DNA from: Salinibacterium sp. UTAS2018
GTDB taxonomy: Bacteria > Actinomycetota > Actinomycetes > Actinomycetales > Microbacteriaceae
Assembly (NCBI RefSeq): GCF_004118935.1
Contig: NZ_CP035375.1
Location: forward strand, 1,674,001 to 1,738,000
DNA: 64,000 nt
Reading direction: 5' to 3'
The notes beneath the pieces were generated by a model. The model was not told where the DNA came from. It saw only the letters and a program-made list of their open reading frames with translations, and made no database searches. Below are positions 16,609-23,890 of the stretch, piece by piece. Both the position numbers and the translations under genes were made by a program. Numbering within the stretch: the stretch's first letter is position 1; each line of letters starts with the position of its first letter.

Positions 16609-17874
16609 TTACGCCACGAGCAACCCCTGCAGCACATCGGCGAGCTTCTCGGCGCCCAGTTGAGCGTCGAGGTCGGTGGTGTATTCCTCTGGGGAGTGAG
16701 AGATGCCGGTGGGATTGCGCACGAAAAGCATCGCCGTCGGGATGAGAGAAGCGAGAACTCCTGCGTCATGACCCGCACCGGTGTCGAGCACCGGCGCATC
16801 CGGGAGCAACGATTCGAGCGTGCCGCGCAGCGCGGTATCGAAGTGAGTGGTCGCACTGAAGGACTCCTCGGTGAGTTCTGCCTCGCATCCTTCTTCCGCC
16901 GCGATCAGCGCTAGAGCATTCCGAATCGACTCCACGAGCGCAGCGGTGACCCCATCATCCGGATGGCGAACATCGATCCAGAAGTCGACCCGCGACGCAA
17001 TCACATTCGTGCCGCCCGGCACCGGTTGCAGCCGACCAACGGTAGCGCGTGCATCCGGTGTCGTTCGCGCAGCATCCCGAATGGTCTGGATAGCGCGCGC
17101 GGCAGCAACCATGGGGTCTCGCCGATCGCTCATCAGCGTGGTTCCCGCGTGGTTGCCTTCACCACGGATGCTGGCACGCCACCGACCGTGGCCCAGAATG
17201 CTGGAGCCGATTGCGACAGCCGCATCATGATCAACCAGCGCCCGCCCCTGCTCGACGTGGAGTTCAACGAAAGAGTCGAAGGCACGCACGCCGTCGACAT
17301 CGGGGCCGACGAATTCGGGGCTGAACCCGTTGCGGGTGAGCACCTCAGCGAAGGTATCGCCGTCATTATCGCGAAGAGCGAGCGCGCGCTCCGGAGTGAT
17401 GGCCCCGGTCAGCAGCCGTGAGCCTAAGCACGCGACGCCGAACCGGGAACCCTCCTCTTCAGGGAAGGCCGCAACGACCAGAGGCTTCTCAGGAACGAAA
17501 CCGCGAGCGCGGAGAAGATCGACCGCGACCAGTGCCGACGCGATTCCGAGCGGACCGTCGAAGGCTCCACCGCCGGGAACGGAATCGAGATGACTGCCGG
17601 TCAGCACAGCACCCGTCGTCGACCGAGAGGGCGTATGCCACCAGGCGCGAATGGTACCGACCTGATCGATCTCGACGTCGAGGCCACGCTTGGTAGCGTG
17701 CGCGATAAACCACTCACGCAGCTCAAGTTCCGCTGCCGAAAAGACGGGACGCGAATAACCGCCGCGCAGACGATCGGCTCCGATTGCTTCAATCTCAGCG
17801 AGGAGGCTGGGAACCGTGTCGGCTCGTGCTGCGTGCGGTGCGGCGACGTGGGAAACTGCGTCGATATCATTCAT
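16609..17874 (-). CDS. M20-family amidohydrolase (allantoate / N-carbamoyl-amino acid hydrolase type)
   Basis: This 421-residue zinc hydrolase belongs to the hydantoinase/carbamoylase branch of M20. The metal-binding set is complete: GSHLDSVPGGGAFDGPLG (His, Asp), PEEEGSRFG (Glu pair), LHVEQG (His), and GISHSPEE near the C-terminus. GEGNHAGTT marks the dimerisation/substrate domain. Such enzymes release ammonia and CO2 from N-carbamoyl compounds or allantoate. It is the last gene of a five-gene run with a flavin amine oxidase, HutD, Amt and an ornithine-cyclodeaminase-like protein, which supports a role in freeing nitrogen. The exact substrate is open. Confidence 0.85.
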   Translation of the reverse strand: MNDIDAVSHVAAPHAARADTVPSLLAEIEAIGADRLRGGYSRPVFSAAELELREWFIAHATKRGLDVEIDQVGTIRAWWHTPSRSTTGAVLTGSHLDSVPGGGAFDGPLGIASALVAVDLLRARGFVPEKPLVVAAFPEEEGSRFGVACLGSRLLTGAITPERALALRDNDGDTFAEVLTRNGFSPEFVGPDVDGVRAFDSFVELHVEQGRALVDHDAAVAIGSSILGHGRWRASIRGEGNHAGTTLMSDRRDPMVAAARAIQTIRDAARTTPDARATVGRLQPVPGGTNVIASRVDFWIDVRHPDDGVTAALVESIRNALALIAAEEGCEAELTEESFSATTHFDTALRGTLESLLPDAPVLDTGAGHDAGVLASLIPTAMLFVRNPTGISHSPEEYTTDLDAQLGAEKLADVLQGLLVA

Positions 17875-17889
17875 AAAAATCTCGCTTTG

Positions 17890-19008
17890 TTAGATTGCGG
17901 CACGGAGGCCGGGGCGAAAACGGTCAGGCACGGACTCCCCCGCGACGAGCGCGGCCGCGAGTTCACCGATCAGCGGGGCGAACTTGGCGCCATGGCCGGA
18001 GCACGGCGAGAGGATCGTGATGCCGTCGACCCGATCGATGACAAAGTCCTCGTTGGGGGTGTTCGTGAACAGGCACGTCGTTTCGGCATACGGTTCGGGC
18101 ACGAGCCCGGGAAGGTACCGCTCGACGTACTCAACCACTCGCCGACGATTCGCCGGATCCACCTGTCGATCGTGCTGAGCTGCCGAGCGGATGCTCTTGC
18201 CCCCGTTGTACTCGGCAACCTTCTGACCGCGGAAGTCGGCGTCACGCCCGCCCGGTAGCCCGTAGACCTGGATCTCATCCGTCTTGTGAATGAAGGTCGG
18301 CCATTCGACTTCGCGGTCTCGGTACTCAAAGTGGAAGGCCTGCTCTTGGCGCACTTCGAGCGCGGGGAACGCCTGCAGAAAGCTGCTGGGCAGCGCAAGA
18401 TCGCCCAGCAGATCAGGCAGCCAGCCGCCGGCGGCGATCACTACCTGTTCGGCCTCGAAGAACTCCCCCGTCGCCGTGGCGACCCGGTAGCCAGAGTTGG
18501 TAGCGAGAACCTGGGTGACCGTGGTGTCACCGCGCACTTCAGCCCCCAGCATTTGCGCCTGAGCGAGCATCGCCTCCACGGACTGTTCCGCATCGATCAC
18601 GCCGGCGCCGGGCTGCCACAGCACTGCGGTGTCGAACGCGAAGTTCCAGCGTTGACGGGCCTCGCTCGCTGTGAGCAGCTCATGGCTGACTCCTGACGCT
18701 GCCAGAATCTCGGCAAGCTTTTCAGGATTGCGGCTGCTGCCGTAGTCGACCGCGCCCGTACTCGTGATGAGCGGGGAGCCATGCGCGGCTTCCAACTCGC
18801 TCCACCCACTCGCCGACTTCACCACTAGCTCGGTGTAGAAACGCTCGGGGTAGGCGAAACGGAAGATCCGCGCCGATCCGTGGGAGCTGCCGTATTCGTT
18901 GGCGGGAGACGTGCGCTCGAGAACGGTGACGTCGTGACCGCCCTGAGCGAGTCGCCAGGCCGCAGCCGACCCGGCAAGGCCGGCGCCGACGACAATAATC
19001 CGAGTCAT
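17890..19008 (-). CDS. FAD-dependent amine oxidase, sarcosine / N-methyltryptophan oxidase type
   Basis: This 372-residue flavoprotein has the dinucleotide motif GAGLAG at residues 8-13. A cysteine at residue 312 (TTCLFTNTPNEDF) lies where monomeric sarcosine oxidase binds FAD covalently, and GHGAKFAP follows near the end. It would oxidise a secondary amine or N-methyl amino acid, giving formaldehyde or an imine plus hydrogen peroxide. The start ATG 19008 is chosen because the Rossmann motif begins there; it also overlaps the hutD stop by 4 bp. The substrate cannot be read from the sequence. Confidence 0.87.
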   Translation of the reverse strand: MTRIIVVGAGLAGSAAAWRLAQGGHDVTVLERTSPANEYGSSHGSARIFRFAYPERFYTELVVKSASGWSELEAAHGSPLITSTGAVDYGSSRNPEKLAEILAASGVSHELLTASEARQRWNFAFDTAVLWQPGAGVIDAEQSVEAMLAQAQMLGAEVRGDTTVTQVLATNSGYRVATATGEFFEAEQVVIAAGGWLPDLLGDLALPSSFLQAFPALEVRQEQAFHFEYRDREVEWPTFIHKTDEIQVYGLPGGRDADFRGQKVAEYNGGKSIRSAAQHDRQVDPANRRRVVEYVERYLPGLVPEPYAETTCLFTNTPNEDFVIDRVDGITILSPCSGHGAKFAPLIGELAAALVAGESVPDRFRPGLRAAI

Positions 19009-19583
19009 GAGAGGTGCCCCTGTCTGTAGGAAGAGTCTGTGGTAGTCGAACAAATGTGGATCTCCAGAAACCGTGCTCGAGTGCACTGCACGAAACTGCC
19101 GGGCTCGATCACTGCCGGCGCTGAGACCTTTACGCCGTCCAAGGTCGCGACAGCGCCGCCAGCAAGAATCACCGCACGAATACTGGGGTCATCGTTGACG
19201 AAGTCACCGGTGACGGTGCGCCAGCGCGAACACTCGTGAAGGCCCGTGCGAGCCATCACATTCACCGCCAGCGACGCCCCTCCGCGAACCCGCGCGGAGA
19301 TGGCGACGCCTCCGTCGAAGCGCACAGCGCCGTCGGCATCCGGTGATAGCTCAACGCCGCCCTGCAGCAAGGAGATTCGACCGGCGGCGAGCGGCGTGAA
19401 TGCTCTGCCGTAACCGGAGAAGGTGGAGAACGCGGTGCCGTCAGTGACCGTCGCGATACTGATGCGCCAGTCGGGTTGTTCGCTGCCAGACGAGGAGGCC
19501 ACCTGTCGGGTCATCCCGAGCCCGTTCCGCCAGCGCGTCGCCGGCAGCTCTCTGACGGGGCGAATTGCGGCACCGCGTTCCAT
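19005..19583 (-). CDS. HutD/Ves family protein
   Basis: This 192-residue cupin-like protein belongs to the HutD/Ves family. The recognisable stretch is the N-terminus, RPVRELPATRWRNGLGMTRQVA, followed by DWRISIATVTDGTAFSTFSGYGRAF. HutD is found in histidine-utilisation operons, where it is proposed to limit flux, but its biochemical role is unsettled. No hut enzymes are present in this window, so here it serves another nitrogen pathway. It overlaps the flavin oxidase gene by 4 bp and starts 2 bp after the Amt stop, placing it firmly in the operon. Confidence 0.82.
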   Translation of the reverse strand: MERGAAIRPVRELPATRWRNGLGMTRQVASSSGSEQPDWRISIATVTDGTAFSTFSGYGRAFTPLAAGRISLLQGGVELSPDADGAVRFDGGVAISARVRGGASLAVNVMARTGLHECSRWRTVTGDFVNDDPSIRAVILAGGAVATLDGVKVSAPAVIEPGSFVQCTRARFLEIHICSTTTDSSYRQGHLS

Positions 19584-19585
19584 GG

Positions 19586-20854
19586 TCAGACGGTCCGAGC
19601 TGAGGTAACAACCTCATCATCGTCGTAGGCCCGCTCGGCGTGGTGGTGCTCATCGATGCCGGTGATTTCGTGCTCTTCAGAAATGCGCAGTCCGATCGTT
19701 TTCTGGATCAGTTTCGCAATTAGCCAGGTCACAGCGAAGGAGTAGACCAGCACGGCTATGGTAGCCACGCTCTGCACTCCCAGGAGTTCGAAGCCGCCGC
19801 CATAGAAGAGTCCAGCGCGACCGTTCGGCGCTGCTGAAGTTGCGAAGAAACCGATGAGAAGGGTTCCGATGATGCCGCCCACGAGGTGAACTCCGACGAC
19901 GTCAAGCGAATCGTCGAACCCGAGACGGAACTTCCACTCGATAGCTAAGCAGCAGACCACACCAGCGATCGCACCGATCGCGATCGCACCGAGCGGTGAC
20001 ACCGCGCCACAGGCCGGGGTGATCGCGACGAGAGCCGCAATCAGTCCAGACGCGCTACCGAGGCTGGTTACTGCTCCATGACGAAGACGGTCAACAGCGG
20101 CCCAGCCGAGCAGACCGGCACAGGCAGCAACCGTTGTGTTGAGGAAGACGACACTGGCGGCGTTACCGGCAGCAAGGGCGGATCCGGCGTTGAAGCCGTA
20201 CCAGCCGATCCACAGCAGACCCGCTCCAATGAGAACGAGCGGCCGGTTATGCGGTCGAACCGGGCTGCCCCAGTCCTTGCTCTTTCCCAAGACGATCGCC
20301 AGCGCCAGCGCTGCAACACCGGCGTTCATGTGTACGGCCGTGCCACCAGCGAAGTCGACGGCACCGAGAGCGTTGGCAATCCAGCCGCCCAGCGCAGTAT
20401 CGCTATCGAAAGCGAAAACCCAGTGCGCGATCGGAAAGTACACAAAGGTTGCCCAGAGGCCGGCGAAGAGGAGCCAGGCTCCGTACTTCATCCGGCCTGC
20501 TGCAGCGCCCGCCACGAGCGCCGTCGTCACCCCAGCGAACAGCAGCTGGAATGCAGCGAAGAGGGCGAGCGGGATGCCGGCATCCGGATCATCAGTAAGG
20601 GCTGCGTCGAGTCCGGCGAACTCGAGCGGATCACCGAGCAGACCAAGGCCACCGAGGGAGTCCCCGAAGACTGCGGAGTACCCAAACGCGACCCACAGCA
20701 CGGCGACGAGCGCTGCACCGCCGAAACACATCATCATCATGTTGAGAATGCGACGGGAGGAGACCATCCCGCCATAGAACAGGGCTAGGCCCGGGATCAT
20801 CAGCGCAACGAGTGCTGCACTGGTCAATATCCAGGCGACGTTTCCAGAATCCAC
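19586..20854 (-). CDS. amt: Ammonium transporter
   Basis: This 422-residue Amt/MEP/Rh channel conducts ammonium across the membrane. Eleven membrane segments can be traced. The pore histidines are in TAVHMNAGVAAL and VGVHLVGGIIGTLL. The N-terminus NVAWILTSAALVALMIPGLALFYGGM is diagnostic. No glnK or glnB follows, unlike the usual amtB-glnK order. It lies inside an operon with catabolic enzymes that release ammonia, so it probably recaptures leaked ammonium. A 9-bp repeat array fills the 200 bp upstream. Confidence 0.95.
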   Translation of the reverse strand: MDSGNVAWILTSAALVALMIPGLALFYGGMVSSRRILNMMMMCFGGAALVAVLWVAFGYSAVFGDSLGGLGLLGDPLEFAGLDAALTDDPDAGIPLALFAAFQLLFAGVTTALVAGAAAGRMKYGAWLLFAGLWATFVYFPIAHWVFAFDSDTALGGWIANALGAVDFAGGTAVHMNAGVAALALAIVLGKSKDWGSPVRPHNRPLVLIGAGLLWIGWYGFNAGSALAAGNAASVVFLNTTVAACAGLLGWAAVDRLRHGAVTSLGSASGLIAALVAITPACGAVSPLGAIAIGAIAGVVCCLAIEWKFRLGFDDSLDVVGVHLVGGIIGTLLIGFFATSAAPNGRAGLFYGGGFELLGVQSVATIAVLVYSFAVTWLIAKLIQKTIGLRISEEHEITGIDEHHHAERAYDDDEVVTSARTV

Positions 20855-20908
20855 TTTTCACTCCACAGGGTTGGGGCGCACCAGGACGGTGGGCCATAGA
20901 GGGGTGGT

Positions 20909-20950
20909 GCAGGTGATGCAGGTGATGCAGGTGATGCAGGTCATGCAGGT
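20909..20950. repeat. Tandem 9-bp repeat (GCAGGTGAT) between OCD-like gene and amt
   Basis: Four to five copies of GCAGGTGAT or close variants run from 20909 to 20950. They decay into GTCGTGCGG-like units up to about 21000. The array occupies the gap between the stop of the ornithine-cyclodeaminase-like gene (21055) and the amt start (20854). It is too irregular for a CRISPR array and does not code for a plausible protein. Confidence 0.75.
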
Positions 20951-21054
20951 GTCACGGGCCTTACGGGTGACGCAGGTCGTGCGGGTCGTGCGGGTGATAC
21001 GGCCGTGGTGCTGACGAGGCAGAGCGAGAGACGCCGCGCTCTGCCGTTTCGTGG

Positions 21055-22221
21055 CTACGAAAGGTTGGGCGAATCCCAGAGGTTGAGCTTCGTACCGATG
21101 CCAAGCTCGAGCGCGTTCTCGTAGACGGTCTTTGCCCACGCGACGTCTTCGACGCCCATCCCGCCGACGCTGAACAGCACCGGCTGTTCGTCGAATTCGC
21201 GACCCGCAACACTGTCGTCAAAGACATCGCCGATGTTCACGACTCGAGATTCGTCAAGGTCGCCGGCGTCGATGAGGTCTTGCCAGTAGAGCCCGATCAT
21301 GCCAAACGCCGTCTCATGAGACGGGGCCGGATATTCCTCTGCCCACGCCTCGTAGATCGGCTTTGCGTCAGCGATGAGGCGAGCTTTGCCGGAGAGGGTG
21401 TATTCCTTGTCCATCTTGAGGTTCGCGGGCAGGCTCAGAAATGCTCCGGGCTTGATCCAGTCGCCGTCGATGTAGGGGTAGTTTTCCGAACCGACGAGAC
21501 CGGTAACAGCCTCTGAGACGATGTCGGAATCCCGAACGGCAGCCTCGATCGTTTCGGCGATCTCGATGGTGGTGAACTGCGGGTAGTTCTGCGAAACGTA
21601 GGCCGCGAAAGCTTCCGAAGTCGAACGTCGACGACCATTGATACGGATCGTGTCGAGCGTCGGACGCGCGGTGGTCATCGCGTGCAGCGCACTCTTGTTC
21701 ATGGCGCCAGGACCGATGATGCCGAGCGACTTCGCGTTGACCGGGGCCAGCTTCTTCGCCGCTGCTCCGGGCACGGCCGCCGTGCGGTAGGCACTCTCAA
21801 GGTTGCCAGACATGATCGCGAACGGCGCCCCCGTCACCTTGTCGTTCAAAACAATGAGGTGAATGGATCGGGGCAGCCCCTGCTCCCGGTTCTCGATGTT
21901 CGAGCCGTACCACTTGACTCCGGCGGTATCGAAGCGGCCACCCAGATAGGCCGGCATGGCCATGAAGCGGCGGTCGGCCGCATCCAACGGCATCCCGGGG
22001 AAGGGTGAGGATTCGGGGAAGCTGATCTGGGCACCGTGGGAGTTCGCTGAGCTGCCGGCCATTCGGTAGTCACCCTTAGCGACCAAGACGAGCACTTCTT
22101 CCATCACTTCCATGCAGCGCGCCATGTCTTTGACTCCAGCGGCAATCACTTCTGGCTCGCTCAGGTACAACATGTCGATTCGCGTGCTGGGTACGGTCTC
22201 GGTCGGCTCGGAAGATGTCAC
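21055..22221 (-). CDS. Ornithine cyclodeaminase / mu-crystallin family protein
   Basis: This 388-residue protein has the ornithine cyclodeaminase fold. A substrate region is seen around YLGGRFDTAGVKWYGSN, with MSGNLESAYRTAA, then a Rossmann half (SLGIIGPGAMNKSALHAM) for NAD(P). Relatives include cyclodeaminases, imino-acid reductases and the protein annotated as tyramine oxidase subunit B in Arthrobacter. The GTG at 22221 follows AAAGGA with good spacing; ATG 22263 (14 codons longer, with GGAGG further away) is the alternative. It is the first gene of the nitrogen operon and lies divergent to a LysR regulator gene. Confidence 0.83.
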   Translation of the reverse strand: MTSSEPTETVPSTRIDMLYLSEPEVIAAGVKDMARCMEVMEEVLVLVAKGDYRMAGSSANSHGAQISFPESSPFPGMPLDAADRRFMAMPAYLGGRFDTAGVKWYGSNIENREQGLPRSIHLIVLNDKVTGAPFAIMSGNLESAYRTAAVPGAAAKKLAPVNAKSLGIIGPGAMNKSALHAMTTARPTLDTIRINGRRRSTSEAFAAYVSQNYPQFTTIEIAETIEAAVRDSDIVSEAVTGLVGSENYPYIDGDWIKPGAFLSLPANLKMDKEYTLSGKARLIADAKPIYEAWAEEYPAPSHETAFGMIGLYWQDLIDAGDLDESRVVNIGDVFDDSVAGREFDEQPVLFSVGGMGVEDVAWAKTVYENALELGIGTKLNLWDSPNLS

Positions 22222-22322
22222 GGAATGTCCTTTGGATCGGGGTGCGTTAGGGAAAGTATCCATAGATATTGCGTGCACCTCCAATACCGTTTTTGACCCG
22301 GATTGATAGCGAAACGCTCGTA

Positions 22323-22337
22323 ATATTGCCGAAATAT
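22323..22337. promoter_or_regulatory. Candidate LysR-type operator
   Basis: A perfect inverted repeat, ATATT-GCCGA-AATAT, lies between the divergent nitrogen operon and the lysR gene, 32 bp before the LysR start codon. The size and AT-rich arms fit the T-N11-A type of LysR box. Binding is an inference from position. Confidence 0.5.
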
Positions 22338-22368
22338 GCCGGTAATACTGTCCGCCTATTATTCGGAG

Positions 22369-23277
22369 ATGGAACTTCGTCAGCTGCGCTATTTCCTCGC
22401 CGTAGCCGACGAGCTCCACTTCGGACGAGCGGCCGAACGACTGCACATGTCGCAGCCTCCGCTGAGCGTTCAAGTGAGTCGCCTCGAAGAAGAACTCGGC
22501 ACAACGCTGTTCGAGCGCAGCACTCGATCGGTGAGGCTCACCCCGGCCGGTGTTCATCTGCAAGCGAGCGCGCGGTCGATTATGAGCAGCGTGAACACGG
22601 TTCAGGATGAGATGCGGGAGTATGCAGAAGGGCTATCCGGCAGAGTCACCGTCGGATTCGTCAGCTCCGCAAACTACACCGTGCTGCCCGGGGTGGTTCA
22701 GCTGTTTCGCGCCCGTCGCCCCCACGTCACCCTTGATCTTCGGCCGCTCACCTCGGGGGAACAGATCGCGGGCCTCCTCGCGGGAACGCTCGACGTCGCC
22801 ATCGTTCGCGATGAGCTACCTACCAGCACTGACCCGTCGACCGAGTTGATCGCCGAAGTCGTCTTCGAGGAACTCTTAGTAGCCTGCCTCCCGGCCGATC
22901 ATCCGCTCTCGCATCGCAGCGAAGTGTCCGCCGACGAGATTGTCGAAATTCCGATGGTCACGTATCCGCGAGCGCTGATGCCGGGCTACGTCGACCGGGT
23001 TTCTGCCGTATTCAATGCCACCGCCGGCGTTATCAACGTCGTCGAAGAGGTCGTGCATCAGGAGACGGCACTAGGTTTCGTGGCGGCGGGAGTCGGCACG
23101 AGCATCCTGCCAGAATCGGTGCGCCATCTGCTGCCGCCGTCGATTGTGGCGATTCCGCTCACCGGATCACCGACATCTCGCCTTATCGCGGTTCGCGCCG
23201 CCCGTCATGACGACAGAGTCACAGGCGCCTTTGTCGAATGCCTGCATGATGCGGCTCAGGCCTTGGCCCGGCGATGA
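22369..23277 (+). CDS. LysR-family transcriptional regulator (nitrogen operon)
   Basis: This 302-residue LysR regulator has the N-terminal winged helix in MELRQLRYFLAVADELHFGRAAERL and SQPPLSVQVSRLEEELG. A periplasmic-binding-like effector domain follows (about residues 90-295). The start at 22369 is chosen because the family begins with this motif; an ATG at 22336 is in frame. It is divergent from the ornithine-cyclodeaminase-like gene, the standard arrangement for a LysR controlling its neighbour. The inducer would be a substrate of that operon. Confidence 0.92.
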   Translation: MELRQLRYFLAVADELHFGRAAERLHMSQPPLSVQVSRLEEELGTTLFERSTRSVRLTPAGVHLQASARSIMSSVNTVQDEMREYAEGLSGRVTVGFVSSANYTVLPGVVQLFRARRPHVTLDLRPLTSGEQIAGLLAGTLDVAIVRDELPTSTDPSTELIAEVVFEELLVACLPADHPLSHRSEVSADEIVEIPMVTYPRALMPGYVDRVSAVFNATAGVINVVEEVVHQETALGFVAAGVGTSILPESVRHLLPPSIVAIPLTGSPTSRLIAVRAARHDDRVTGAFVECLHDAAQALARR

Positions 23278-23281
23278 CGCC

Positions 23282-23746
23282 TTAGGCGTCGGCCCGGTGA
23301 GTGGCTGCGGCTTCAGCCTCAGCTGCCCCTGCCTCTGCCCCGGCCTCCGCCTCGGCGGCGGCATCGGCGGCGGCATCGGCGGCGGCATCGGCGGCGGCAT
23401 CGGCGGCGGCTCGCCGAGCCGCTCGTCGCTTGCGCTTCTCATTCGCTGCGACAAGCGCCTTGCGGGCGACAGCATTTGCTTTGGCGCTGGCCTTCTTCGC
23501 TGGCTCAAATTCGGTACCGAGAAGCGCCAACCCGCCAATGGCCACAAGGGAACCGGGGCCAGGTAGTGGAATGAGCACCACACCGAGCGCAACGGTCGTT
23601 CCGCCCACGACACCGACGGTGGTGCGATAAACGCGGTTCGCCTTGGGGTTCTTACGGATCGCTTCGCGCGTTCCGTGCGCTGCGGAGCTAGTGGCGTGCC
23701 CCAGCGCTGAACCCGCACGTGCTGCCAGTGATGGCTTCTCGTTCAT
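23282..23746 (-). CDS. PGPGW-type membrane protein with Ala/Asp-rich tail
   Basis: This 154-residue protein has a membrane region around residues 42-80 containing LIPLPGPGSLVAIGGLALLG, the hallmark of the PGPGW putative transmembrane family. The C-terminal third is a basic stretch (KRKRRAARR) followed by tandem AADA units and an Ala/Glu-rich end, encoded by a 12-bp DNA repeat. The tail is presumably cytoplasmic and flexible and may vary in length. The function is unknown. It ends 4 bp from the convergent lysR gene. Confidence 0.75.
   Translation of the reverse strand: MNEKPSLAARAGSALGHATSSAAHGTREAIRKNPKANRVYRTTVGVVGGTTVALGVVLIPLPGPGSLVAIGGLALLGTEFEPAKKASAKANAVARKALVAANEKRKRRAARRAAADAAADAAADAAADAAAEAEAGAEAGAAEAEAAATHRADA
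23353..23409. repeat. Tandem 12-bp repeat (GGCGGCGGCATC) inside the PGPGW gene
   Basis: Four complete copies and a partial one of a 12-bp unit encode AADA repeats in the protein tail. The unit keeps the reading frame, so copy-number changes would lengthen or shorten the tail by four residues at a time. Confidence 0.85.
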
Positions 23747-23817
23747 GCTGCGATTCTACGAGACAGCGGTGGCTCACGAAATGAGACGGCTCGCAGCAAG
23801 GCGATTGAGTGAGACGC

Positions 23818-23865
23818 AGAAAGCCCCGGCTGCCGACCACGCGAGTGGGGCATCCGGGGCTTTCT
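23818..23865 (-). terminator. Terminator downstream of the DEAD-box helicase gene
   Basis: Perfect 12-bp arms AGAAAGCCCCGG and CCGGGGCTTTCT enclose a 24-base loop, about 25 bp beyond the helicase stop on the minus strand. The AGAAAG/CTTTCT ends give the U-rich tail. Confidence 0.8.
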
Positions 23866-23890
23866 TGTGCTCGAGTGAGCGGGGTGCTTG

